NCBI GenBank assembly: GCA_947561585.1
Contig: CANNZV010002361.1
Coordinates: 1-64,000, forward strand
Direction of reading: 5' to 3'
Origin: Caprella mutica
Lineage: Eukaryota; Arthropoda; Malacostraca; Amphipoda; Caprellidae
DNA length: 64,000 nucleotides
This document shows, in pieces, positions 22,384 to 33,645 of the stretch. Within the stretch, counting starts at the first letter, position 1. The number at the start of each line of letters is the position of its first letter. The translations under genes were made by a program, and so were the position numbers. The notes below the pieces were generated by a model, which saw only the letters and a program-made list of their open reading frames with translations, made no database searches and had not been told where the DNA came from.

Positions 22384-23670
22384 TTGACGAAGTCAACATT
22401 GTTGTCTCATCTGGATAAAGAGGAAGTTAGTAATAGGGAACAATACGGGTTTCAGGTTGAGTATAGCAATTCTGTTGCTGTATTAAATATACTAGATAAG
22501 TGTTCTAATACTCTTGACAGAAACTTCATATTATTGCGTATTTTTAGATTTAAGAAAAGTGTTCGATACGGTAAATAGCTCTATAATGGTCAACAAGTAA
22601 GGAATGTCGGGATTTAGAGTAGTAAATAGGCTCGTTTGCACCCAAATATATTCACATTATGTGATTTGGTAGTGATATACTTATGTTATGTAGAAGTATT
22701 CATTCGAATATTAAGAATTGTGCATCATTTTATATTGGGTTTAAACAAATGAACAAGTTCTTTATATATTCAATAAATACTGATTTTATAGCTAATTTCC
22801 GATTTTTCAAGTGTTCGGCGGCGACTGAAAATATTCTAAAAATTGTTTTTGCTGTGATATTTGCTATATCCAGCTCTTATTTACTCCTTTAAGAGAGACT
22901 GCATGTTTAAAAATAAAGCAAAAAAATAATTTTAGAAAATATTTCATTTCTCGAAATTTTTCAAATACTCGGCGGCACCTCAAGGTATTAATTGACTGAA
23001 CAAATTTTTTTAATGGTTCATTTTTAGGGTAGTCTACAAGTTTCCCGCAATAGTGCAAATAAATTTAAGAAAGAGAGTGGAAAAACGAAGTTCCATAGTC
23101 CTCGTAGATGTGGGGGGAGTGAAATCACACACATAAAACACTGATAAAAGACTTCCGAAAGGATCTGTCAGTTCTCCGTATATTTTTATATTTTATGTTA
23201 ACGACATAAAGTTCTCTAATAAGCTTGAATTAAATGCACTTAGCGGATGACACAACTGTTTATATGTAAGGTGATGATCTTCAACTTTTGTGTAGAGATG
23301 TTAGCGTGGAGTTAGACAAGGTTAATGTGTGGTTTCAGGCTAATGTACTATCTCATAATGTGGATAAAAGATCCTTCATATTATTCACCCACGCACGAAC
23401 TGGCACTGACAATTGTTAAAGCTTAAGGATTTAGCTTGATGATAATTTGAACTTCAATAGCCATGTGATCTACCTAACAAGAAAGTTGTCATGTGTATCT
23501 GGTATGAGAAGAATGTTTAACATTTTACCGCCTGTATCTTTGAAACAGTTGTACTGTTCGATATTCCAGTCTCTTCTTACCTATGGTTTAGCTATTTGCA
23601 GATGCTATGGTACTACAAATCCTTTGGGAATCACTAGAGTTCATAATAGAATTGAAATTAATTTCTAAAT
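22384..23670 (+). pseudogene. Decayed LINE (non-LTR) reverse transcriptase fragment
   Basis: Pieces of a LINE reverse transcriptase appear in order across shifting frames: EQYGFQ with AVLNILDK (22435-22500), motif A as FLDLRKVFDTVN (about 22540-22575), a GVPQGS-like LPKGS followed by YIFIFYVNDI (about 23150-23215), the catalytic LADDTT (near 23238-23255), then the thumb-type LDKVNVWFQAN (near 23310) and, in a further frame, DDNLNFNSHV to YGLAI (23435-23600). Stops and frameshifts separate these parts, and about 380 bp between 22680 and 23060 do not fit the protein. It must be inactive. The clade was not determined; the layout resembles Jockey/CR1-like elements. Confidence 0.8.
22815..22990. 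repeat. Small repeat structure inside the LINE remnant
   Basis: Two direct copies of tttttcaaNtNctcggcggc (near 22803 and 22960) enclose an inverted pair, gaaaatattctaaaaattgt (near 22828) against its complement near 22920-22945. It sits in the part of the LINE remnant that does not encode reverse transcriptase, so it may be a small insertion. Confidence 0.45.
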
Positions 23671-25127
23671 TTTTTCCTACAGTAAGACAACCTCTCCATT
23701 TCAATGAGCTTTTTGTTTTTAGTATTTTTTATCATCTCCATGAATATTTTATTAATGAACATTTCAGCAGTTATTTTCACATCAAAATTTCACAACTGTC
23801 CCTGTTCTATTTTCATACGTATCACACTCGTTTTCATACAAATTTAAATATATCACAATTAAGGAAAATTGTTACTCAAAACTAATACATTCATTATGCT
23901 TTTTTGGAGTAGAATAAACTGAGAAATATTACTCAGTGCAAGAATTTCAAAATTGAACTGAAAAAAATTAATGTTTGATAATACATAAACTTTTTACTAT
24001 TCTTATGTAGGATTCTCTTTTAATATGCTGTATTGTTTCATATAGAAATATTACATTAAACTAAGTGCCCAATAATACCTATTTTAGGTTCCTTTACTTG
24101 TGCAAAGATGTTATTCAGCAAATTAGCATATTATATTGTAACCTTGATTATGTTTTGCACAATTGTTTCTGAATAATTGATATATGAATTAGATCACTAT
24201 ACTATTTTAGCTTTGAATGTAGTTAACCCATGCCCTAAATATATTTGGGGGTGTAGAGATAATATTCTTTTTATACCCTTGTAATGTACTTGTTGAGAAA
24301 GCATATCAAACAACAAAAAAAAATTTTTATTCAGTGATTTTTTCAAAAATTAAAAAATCACTTGTTTTCAATTAATGTAAGCGTACAGATATGATCCAAT
24401 GTATGAAAGAGTTCATCCGTTCATTTAAAGGAAAATGTATATATATATATATATAAAAAACCCCGCTCACAATAGGTACTTCACCTGAGAGGAGACATAC
24501 TGCAGGGTGACAGAAAAGTTATGCAACAATTTTCTTTCATTGTAAATAAAATACTTGAATGTAAACTAATCTGGGCAAATTCCTTTCAACAGTAAATAGT
24601 GTTCAATATTATATATAACTTACAATGAAAGTCATCTCTTATTTATAAAAAGTATAATGGCCCTTTCAGTGGAAAGTCAAAGCCAACTTACATACCTATA
24701 ATTGACTTGACAAGTTCATGAGTAAATTGTTGGCTAACATTGCATCGTTTAAATGAAAACCTGAAATAATTAATAATTTTTCTTTCGAATATTATTATAT
24801 TAATTTTGGACAGTAACTTAAGATCATATTAACTCGACTATAACCACCAATCGTCATATATGAACCATTCATCATATATTATATTCTATGTGCACATTGT
24901 ACAGTTCACTTGATAATTAATTCCATTAATCAATAATCCTTATTGAGCTCACAACCAATAATCTAATTAGTGAGTTACGAAGAAATATGGCGGCTTGTGA
25001 CTGATGAGATTTTAATGTACAGAGAAACTGCAGTATAATTAGTTATAAGCTGAGGACTTAATTAGCAAGCAGTCGTTACTAATCAGTAGAGATATAGAGA
25101 ACTGTTGTAGACTGCAGTATATTCAAC
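23671..25127. other. No gene recognised
   Basis: AT-rich, with a (TA)n microsatellite at 24438-24456. A ctgcagggtgacagaaaag at 24500 resembles a transposon end, but I found no partner. Confidence 0.6.
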
Positions 25128-26057
25128 CCAGGTAACATTGAACCTTCCCAGAAGATTCCAGGAACGTTCCATTGGAATGTTCCCTGAATGTTCCACTGGA
25201 ATGTCCCCTGAATGTTCCTTTTCTGACACATTCCAGGAATATTCCAATGGAATCTTCAAGAATATTCCCTTTGGAACATTCCCTGAAGACTCCATTGGGA
25301 CATTCCCCGAAGACTCCATTGGGACATTCCCCGAAGACTCCATTGGAACATTCCTTGAAGACTCCATTGGAACATTCCTTGAAGACTCCATTGGAACATT
25401 CCCTGAAGACTCCATTGGAACATTCCCTGAAGACTCCATTGGAACATTCCCTGAAGACTCCATTGGAACATTCCTTGAAGAATCCATTGAAATATTCCTT
25501 GAAGAATCCATAGGAACATTCCCTGAATACTCAATTGGAACATTCCCTGAAGACTCCACTGGAACATTCCCTGAATACTCCATTGGAACATTCCCTGAAG
25601 ACTCAATTGGAACATTCCCCGAAGACTCCATTGGAACATTCCCCGAAGACTCCATTGGAACATTCCCCGAAGACTCCATTGGAACATTCCCCGAAGACTC
25701 CATTGGAACATTCCCCGAAGACTCCATTGGAACATTCCTTGAAGACTCCATTGAAACATTCCATGAAGACTCCATTGGAACATTCCATGAAGACTTCATT
25801 GGAACATTCCTTGAAGACTCCATTGAAACATTCCTTGAAGACTCTATTGAAACATTCCATGAAGACTTCTTTGGAACAACTTCTGAAGACTCTTTTGGAA
25901 CATTCTCTGAAAACTTCTTTGGAACATTGTCAGATTAATCATTTGGAACACTGTCAGAAGAATCCTTTGGAACACTGTCAGAAGAATCCTATGGAACACT
26001 TTCAGAAGACTAAATTAGAACTGTGAATTTATAGTGGGAATGTTAAATGTCACCTGG
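25128..26057. repeat. 24-bp minisatellite block with inverted ends (copy A)
   Basis: About 35 units of 24 bp, typically ggaacattccctgaagactc plus catt, degenerate at both edges. Long open frames on both strands arise only because 24 is a multiple of 3. The block begins ccaggtaacatt (25128-25139) and ends aatgtcacctgg (26046-26057), an inverted match of 11 of 12. A second block at 33646-36432 has similar ends and related units. Confidence 0.85.
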
Positions 26058-26756
26058 AGTCAAGATGGTAGTAATCTACTATATAAGCTATAGTGAGTCA
26101 AGATTTGCTGCGGAATCAATGGTAATATATTTTTACTACTATCTAATGGTTTTACAGTATACTCTCGCATCCTATTTTCAAAGAATTTTTCCATCAAGAA
26201 AATAGAAAGAAGACATCATGGAAGAGGGGGAAAGTAAAACTAAGCTCCATGCACTAGGTCGACTACTCTGATATCACAGGTAACAGTGTCGACCCAGCGC
26301 ACTCTGGCAATATTGCAGAAACCAAAATGAAAATGAACTCAAGGAACTATAGGGAAGAGAAATGACAGACGGTAAAAATAGAGGAATAACAGTTTATAGT
26401 AAATAATTACCTAAAAAACAGAAAACATGATAATTGAAAATGTAACCAATAGATTTATTGAAAAACAAATATTGTGCTAAATAAAATAAAAACTAACTAT
26501 TCAAATGGATGCTTCATCTATAGTTTAATTAATATAGATTATAGGGAAATGATTAGCAAGTAAGAGGATATTTTATTCAGGTACCTGACACGTATAGCTG
26601 CTCAAATTCCATTACCCTGAACGCTATAAAAAACGTTTAAAAAATCTATTAAAATACTTTAACAAAAAATCTATATAACTAACTACAAAACTTAATATTT
26701 ATCTATAACATTCTATCTAACAAAATTTCTACCTTAGACTATATATTTACAAACGT
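26058..26756. other. No gene recognised
   Basis: Unique AT-rich sequence between two minisatellites. I see no motif or reliable frame. Confidence 0.6.
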
Positions 26757-28632
26757 TCTATAGCTGCAAGATTAGGATCGGTAGTCTCAAAATTAGGATC
26801 AGTAGTCTGAAAATTAGGATCAGTAGTCTCAAAATTAGGATCAGTAGTCTCAAAATTAGGATCAGTAGTCTCAAAATTAGGATCAGTAGTCTCAAGGCTA
26901 GGATCAGTAGTCTCAAGGCTAGGATCAGTAGTCTCAAGGCTAGGATCAGTAGTCTCAAGGCTAGGATCAGTAGTCTCAAGGCTAGGATCAGTAGTCTCAA
27001 GGCTAGGATCAGTAGTCTCAAGGCTAGGATCAGTAGTCTCAAGGCTAGGATCAGTAGTCTCAAGGCTAGGATCAGTAGTCTCAAGGCTAGGATCAGTAGT
27101 CTCAAGGCTAGGATCAGTAGTCTCAAGGCTAGGATCAGTAGTCTCAAGGCTAGGATCAGTAGTCTCAAGGCTAGGATCAGTAGTCTCAAGGCTAGGATCA
27201 GTAGTCTCAAGGCTAGGATCAGTAGTCTCAAGGCTAGGATCAGTAGTCTCAAGGCTAGGATCAGTAGTCTCAAGGCTAGGATCAGTAGTCTCAAGGCTAG
27301 GATCAGTAGTCTCAAGGCTAGGATCAGTAGTCTCAAGGCTAGGATCAGTAGTCTCAAGGCTAGGATCAGTAGTCTCAAGGCTAGGATCAGTAGTCTCAAG
27401 ATTAGGATCAGTTGTCTCAAGATTAGGATCAGTTGTCTCAAGATTAGGATCAGTTGTCTCAAGATTAGGATCAGTTGTCTCAAGATTAGGATCAGTTGTC
27501 TCAAGATTAGGATCAGTTGTCTGAAGATTAGGGTCAGTTGTCTGAAGATTAGGGTCAGTTGTCTGAAGATTAGGGTCAGTTGTCTGAAGATTAGGGTCAG
27601 TTGTCTCAAGATTAGGGTCAGTTGTCTCAAGATTAGGGTCAGTTGTCTCAAGATTATTGTCAGTTGTCTCAAGATTAGGGTCAGTTGTCTCAAGATTAGG
27701 GTCAGTTGTCTCAAGATTAGGGTCAGTTGTCTCAAGATTAGGGTCAGTTGTCTCAAGATTAGGGTCAGTTGTCTCAAGATTAGGGCAAGTTGTCTCAAGA
27801 TAAGGGCAAGTTGTCTCAAGATAAGGGCAAGTTGTCTCAAGATTAGGGCAAGTTGTCTCAAGATTAGGGCAAGTTGTCTCAAGATTAGGGCAAGTTGTCT
27901 CAAGATTAGGGCAAGTTGTCTCAAGATTAGGGCAAGTTGTCTCAAGATTAAGGCAGGTTGTCTCAAGATTAAGGCAGGTTGTCTCAAGATTAAGGCAGGT
28001 TGTCTCAAGATTAAGGCAGGTTGTCTCAAGATTAGGGTCGGTTGTCTCAAGACTAGGGTCAGTTGTCTCAAGACTAGGGTCAGTTGTCTAAAGACTAGGG
28101 TCAGTTGTCTAAAGACTAGGGTCCCTTGTCTCAAGACTAGGGTCAGTTGTCTCAAGACTAGGGTCAGTTGTCTCAAGACTAGGGTCAGTTGTCTCAAGAC
28201 TAGGGTCAGTTGTCTCAAGACTAGGGTCAGTTGTCTCAAGACTAGGGTCAGTTGTCTCAAGACTAGGGTCAGTTGTCTCAAGATTAGGGCAAGTTGTCTC
28301 AAGATTAGGGCAAGTTGTCTCAAGATTAGGGCAAGTTGTCTCAAGATTAGGGCAAGTTGTCTCAAGTTTAGGGCAAGTTGTTTCTAGATCAGGGCAAGTT
28401 GTCTCTAGATCAGGGCAAGTTGTCTCTAGATCAGGGCAAGTTGTCTCTAGATCAGGGCAAGTTGTCTCTAGATTAGGGCAAGTTGTCTCTAGATTAGGGC
28501 AAGTTGTCTCTAGATTAGGGCAAGTTGTCTCTAGATTAGGGCAAGTTGTCTCTAGATTAGGGCAAGTTGTCTCTAGATTAGGGCAAGTTGTCTCTAGATT
28601 AGGGCAAGTTGTCTCTAGATTAGGGCAAGTTG
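26757..28632. repeat. 21-bp minisatellite array
   Basis: About 89 units of 21 bp with core ctaggatcagtagtctcaag. Variants occur in homogeneous blocks: aaattaggatcagtag, then aaggctaggatcagtag (about 26890-27395), gattaggatcagttg, gattagggtcagttg, gattagggcaagttg, gattaaggcaggttg, gactagggtcagttg and tagattagggcaagttg. The long minus-strand frame (7-residue repeats such as LILRQLA) follows from 21 being a multiple of 3 and is not taken as a gene. Confidence 0.96.
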
Positions 28633-28965
28633 ACAATGCTCATGGATACAGAAAAGCTACATCGTGAATACTGTCACTTACCAAGGTATATGACGATAAA
28701 GGACAAAATTGTCTCCAAATAAAGCCTATACGATCCTGTCTACCTAACACAAAATCTCTTAAGACCTCGTAGTTGAAGATCATATCTCTAGCATTATCCT
28801 CTAAAACTGCAAGTAGCGTTAATAAAATTATAAACTTGGTAAAGGTAAAAAAAGACAATCCATAATGAAAATTACAACACGTAAAAACCCAAGAGACGCT
28901 ACTCTCATTCTCTTCCATTAGCCATATACAGCTTCAGGATAGATCCCCACCAGGCTTATTAAACG
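28627..28965 (-). repeat. Dispersed ~330-bp module, copy 1
   Basis: Homologous to 58472-58835 in opposite orientation. Shared stretches, read on the minus strand, include tcctgaagctgt, ttattaacgctact, ttcaactacgaggt and ccttggtaagtgac, ending in catgagcattgtca. It directly abuts the 21-bp array. A 92-codon frame (28918 down to 28640) begins MEENESSVSW and has a hydrophobic segment like a membrane span; the other copy has a comparable frame for about 50 codons and then a frameshift. Differences are not concentrated at third positions, so coding selection is not supported. Confidence 0.7.
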
Positions 28966-28999
28966 AATTGTAAATAGTCATAATTTGAGGTTCACTATT

Positions 29000-29184
29000 T
29001 AGGGTCAGTTACGAATTATCGATATTTCCACATTCTCGATCATAGAAGTAAAAATTATAAAATTGAACGTTTTAGATTGGTGACCAATAAAAATAATGTA
29101 TAGAAAAGTTATATTAAATATATTCGTTTTATAGGTAGTATAATCAAAAATGTGGAACTGTGCATCAATTTGTAACTTACCCAG
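29000..29184. mobile_element. Palindromic MITE, copy 1
   Basis: Left arm from TA: gggtcagttacgaattatcg, then a ttccacat-type segment; the right arm is the approximate complement (aatgtggaactgtgc to gtaacttaccc). The right flank has CA in place of TA. Arms match other copies at 31999-32501 and 32197-32414. Too short to code. Confidence 0.7.
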
Positions 29185-30084
29185 CATAGCTGAGTAAATA
29201 GTCTCATCAATTACTGAACATGAGACACCAGATTTAACGAATAGAGGGGAAACCTTAGGAAGGGAATAACTTCATTCATTCTTCTCGTCCATTTTCCTGT
29301 TCCTCGTACCCACAGTCCGACCACAGAGTAGATCTCTGAAGTTGTAAAGCCATTCTCCCATAAGATGTCCGTCTCAAAGTATCTGTAATTGAAATTGGCT
29401 TAGCTATTATTCTGCAAAAATTAAAGTGATGTAGCAGCTGCAAATAAATAGTATTAGATATAATTAAAATAATTAAGAATAGAATAGACTTTAACCCTAT
29501 TATTAGTTAAAAGAACACTAATGCTCTGAAATTAAAATAAAGTATGTATCCATCGATTATTGCATGCAGGATGCATATTAGAAGTAGCATTCGAAAGTTT
29601 GGCCTCATTCAAGAACCAATGAATAATTAATTGGTGTCTAAATATATTACTAAATTATCTGAAAGATTGAACTATGATTTCAAAAAAAAAAACTAATAAT
29701 TTTTTAGATATTGCTAATCAACTAGATATTATTAATGAATTATTCATACGAATATAATTGCTACAATACTCACCTAGCTTTTTCGATCAAGATTGTCCAA
29801 AAAATATTAATATTTCGTATTTTCTGTAGGTAGCTACTGTGACATGCTTCCTTATTTCTTTTTTGATTTACATCAGTGAAGAGAACCCAATTTGCTATGA
29901 AGTATGAACATCGTTATTCGTCATTTAAGAGTAGAAGAGCTGGAACTGTAAGAGAGGGGTATACAATGAGATTACAATTGCATGAGCTGTATTGGCTATT
30001 ATGATTTAAGCTAGTAATTATCCCGTTATGAATAACGGGTTTTTAATGGAAAAAGGAAATTGAGTGTTTCCGTAAAATAGTTTT
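29185..30084. other. No gene recognised
   Basis: AT-rich sequence without a frame or repeat I can identify. Confidence 0.6.
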
Positions 30085-31611
30085 GTAAAATTTTGAGTTT
30101 CCGGAAAATTTGAGTTTTGGGAAGAATTTTGAGTTTTGGGAAGAATTTTGAGTTTTTGGGAGAATTTTGAGTTTTGGAAGAATTTTGAGTTTTGAGAGAA
30201 TTTTGAGTTTTTGGGAGAATTTTGAGTTTTGGGAGAATTTTGAGTTTTTGGAAGTATTGAGTTTTTAGAAGAATTTTCAGTTTTTGAAAGAATTTAGATG
30301 AGTTTCTTGAGAGAAAATTTGATCTTCGGACAAGTTTGAGTTCTCAGAGAATTTGATGTTTTCGAAAAATTTAATGTTTTCGAAAAATTTAATGTTTTCG
30401 AAAAATTTAATGTTTTCAAAAAATTTAATGTTTTCAAAAAATTTTAATGTTTTCAAAAAATTTTAATGTTTTCAAAAAAATTTAATGCTTTCAAAAAATT
30501 TAATGTTTTCGAAAAATTTAATGTTTTCGAAAAATTTAATGTTTTCGAAAAATTTAATGTTTTCGAAAAATTTAATGTTTTCGAAAAATTTAATGCTTTC
30601 GAAAAATTTAATGCTTTCGGAAAATTTAATGCTTTCGGAAAATTTAATGCTTTCGGAAAATTTAATGTTTTCGGAAAATTTAATGTTTTCGGAAAATTTA
30701 TGTTTTCGGAAAATTTAATGTTTTCGGAAAATTTAATGTTTTCGGAAAATTTAATGCTTTCGGAAAATTTAATGCTTTCGGAAAATTTAATGTTTTCGGA
30801 AAATTTAATGTTTTCGGAAAATTTAATGCCTTCGGAAAATTTAATGCTTTCGGAAAATTTAATGTTTCCGGAAAATTTAATGTTTTCGGAAAATTTAATG
30901 CTTTAGGAAAATTTAATGCTTTAGGAAAATTAAATATTTTAGGAAAATTTAATGTATTAGGAAAATTAAATATTTTAGGAAAATTTAATATTTTAGGAAA
31001 ATTAAATATTTTAGGAAAATTTGGTAGTTTTAGGAAAATTTGGTAGTTTTAGGAAAATTTGGTAGTTTTAGGAAAATTTGGTAGTTTTAGGAAAATTTGG
31101 TAGTTTTAGGAAAATTTGGTAGTTTTAGGAAAATTTGGTAGTTTAGGAAAATTTGGTAGTTTAGGAAAATTTGGTAGTTTTAGGAAAATTTGGTAGTTTT
31201 AGGAAAATTTGGTAGTCTTCGGAAAATTTAGTAGTCTTCGGAAAATTTGGTAGTCTTCGGAAAATTTGGTAGTCTTCGGAAAATTTGGTAGTCTTCGGAA
31301 AATTTGGTAGTCTTCGGAAAATTTGGTAGTCTTCGGAAAATTTGGTAGTTTTAGGAAAATTTGGTAGTTTTAGGAAAATTTGGTAGTTTAGGAAAATTTG
31401 GTAGTTTTAGGAAAATTTGGTAGTTTTAGGAAAATTTGGTAGTTTTAGGAAAATTTGGTAGTCTTCGGAAAATTTGGTAGTCTTCGGAAAATTTGGTAGT
31501 CTTCGGAAAATTTGGTAGTCTTCGGAAAATTTAGTAGTCTTCGGAAAATTTGGTAGTTTTCGGAAAATTTGGTAGTTTTCGGAAAATTTGGTAGTTTTCG
31601 GAAAATTTTGG
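30085..31611. repeat. 18-20-bp minisatellite array with successive variants
   Basis: Three zones: ttttgagttttgggaagaa (30085-30330, 19-20 bp), aatgttttcgaaaaattt and aatgctttcggaaaattt (30340-30910, 18 bp), and ttggtagttttaggaaaat with ttggtagtcttcggaaaat (31020-31611, 19-20 bp). Neighbouring zones share the aaaattt core, so they look like successive expansions of one seed. The open frame at 30466-30906 follows from the 18-bp period. Confidence 0.95.
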
Positions 31612-31998
31612 AATATTTGGAAGATATCTAGTATAAGAAAACTGAGTTTTATAAAAAAAATTCTTGAGCATGATGTATTTATAAAAACACAATGCTCTTT
31701 ATTATGGGGAGGGATAATATTAACAATAGCTATAAATTATAATAGATACATTTCAATTCAAATCATGACTCATGCATTACTAGAAATAGAGTTATCAAAA
31801 AGTTGCCCTGAAGTGAGTCAATTCAATCACAGTTATACCTATCAGCAGGTCATTTTGCTAGGTACTCATTCTATCACCTCATTAATTATTACTTTTATTT
31901 AACCTATCAGTTGACAGTAGAAAAAACTATTGGCAAGACTGATGACTTTATAATTTATAGGCATGAATAATGATGAATTGTCATAGCTAACTTGATAT

Positions 31999-32501
31999 TA
32001 GGGCAAATTACGAATTATCGGTCAGTTCCACATCTTCGGTCATAGACTCAGAAGAGAAAACGATTTAGGTACATGGGTAGTACCTAACAAGAATTAATTA
32101 GCCTAATGTTTAAATAATTTATATCAAAGATATGACACCGTTACCATCCATAATACATTAATAAATACAAGAATTCAATAATAATTAATAGGTACCTAGG
32201 GTAGGTAAGTTTCGAATAATCGGACAGTTTCACAATCACATTATTGGTCATATAAGAAAAAATATATAAAAGTTATTACTTTTATTGGCATCCATGATAC
32301 CTTAAGGTATCATGGATACCAATAAAAATAAATTTCCGATTAGGTACTACCTATATAGTTTATTCTTATATGACTGAACATGTGAAACCGACCGACAAAG
32401 CGTAACTTACCCTATCTATAGTCTAGAGATAGGTAGCTCCTAGTATAGTTTTTCATATGATCGAAGATATGGAACTGACCGATAATTCGTAACTAGCCCT
32501 A
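31999..32501. mobile_element. Palindromic MITE, copy 2 (outer)
   Basis: 503 bp including TA at both ends. The left arm gggcaaattacgaattatcg plus gtcagttccacat is matched by the complementary right arm ending gataattcgtaactagccc. It contains another member of the family at 32197-32414. Confidence 0.8.
32197..32414. mobile_element. Palindromic MITE, copy 3 (nested)
   Basis: 218 bp including TA at both ends; arms read gggtaggtaagtttcgaata and, inverted, a diverged cgtaacttaccc. The centre is a near-perfect palindrome, tccatgatacc-ttaa-ggtatcatgga (32290-32316 area). It lies wholly within the outer copy. Confidence 0.8.
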
Positions 32502-33645
32502 GTACAAAGGTAACTAAGCTTACCTAAACAATAATAAAGATACCTAAGCCAATATAACTGTAAGAGAGTAAAATTAATAACATATCTACACATAGGTACG
32601 TAACAAGGTAGGTACTATTGCAACATGTATTCATTGTTTATTAAGATACTAGATTGCTCGAGATCATGTGCCTACGGACCTAATTTAGTAAAACGATATA
32701 GGAATTTGATTAAACTACCTATTTAATTTGATGATACCTAAGTAGTTATACCTATACTTACAGTTAATGATATCAGAGTAGTTCTGTCACAATAGCCAAT
32801 AAGAATCATCTTTGTAGTTTGGTGGTAGCCTGTGTAAATAGTGTAATATTCACTAGCTACTGCTGCAATATGGCTAACTTCCGATTGGGTAGCAGGAAGC
32901 CATCTAGCGGACAACTGCTGTTCAATATGGCGGAGACACTTATTTCACGGGCACGTTTTTGAAAGTAAAATCTTTACCATTCTACCTATTTTCAATAGCG
33001 TTGAATGTAGCTACTATAATTCTCTAAGTGAACTGAAAATAATTGTTTTTTCAATAGTATTTGTTCCATATTTGACGAAAGGAGCAAACAATTTCGATTC
33101 ATTAATTGCACAACAATTCGCTCAACCACTCGCTGTGAAATATAAAATAGAACTGATCATGTTTCAACTGTTCCAGATGAACTTTTACTTGACAGAGGCA
33201 AATCATGTGCTTAGTGTACGTGACGTCATCAAGGCAGTACTATTAAATAGAAAATTAGAGACTTATGTGATTAAATAACAAACTAAATTTATTATTGCAT
33301 TCATATATTGACCACAAATTAAAATTATTATGATGACGCATTTTAGTTACTTTAAATTTGACTTTCGAGTGTTGCTGTGATGACGTCACGCACACTGCAA
33401 AACTCAACGAATATCAGAAATGGCTTAGCCTCGCACGGGGTTTAAATATAATTCACAAGATATAAAAAGATGATTTAAACTTTAAGAAATTGATTATCTC
33501 ATATCGAAAGTTTTTAATATATGATTATAACATTAACATTACACCAGAATAATTTTAATAAATCATCCTTAATTGTTTTATATATTCATATTCAGTAAAA
33601 AATTGTTATATATTTAAATTCAGTAGTCAACACCCCTTGCAAGTC
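32502..33645. other. No gene recognised; two CRE-like palindromes
   Basis: TGACGTCA occurs at about 33220 and 33378. A GC-richer patch at 32860-32960 (aatatggctaac, aatatggcggag) and a 68-codon frame at 33072-33278 lack recognisable family motifs. Confidence 0.5.

Noticed and set aside
25083..26026. Several overlapping long frames on both strands in the 24-bp array
   Set aside because: Period divisible by three. Multiple frames open at once on both strands is a repeat effect.
26758..28365. 535-codon minus-strand frame of LILRQLA-type repeats
   Set aside because: It is the 21-bp minisatellite read in frame. A second frame is also open over much of it, which argues against coding selection.
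26757..28632. Telomeric repeat array
   Set aside because: TTAGG occurs only once per 21-bp unit and not as a tandem pentamer or hexamer.
33072..33278. 68-codon frame near CRE-like sites as a host gene exon
   Set aside because: No recognisable family, no clear splice sites and no supporting neighbour.
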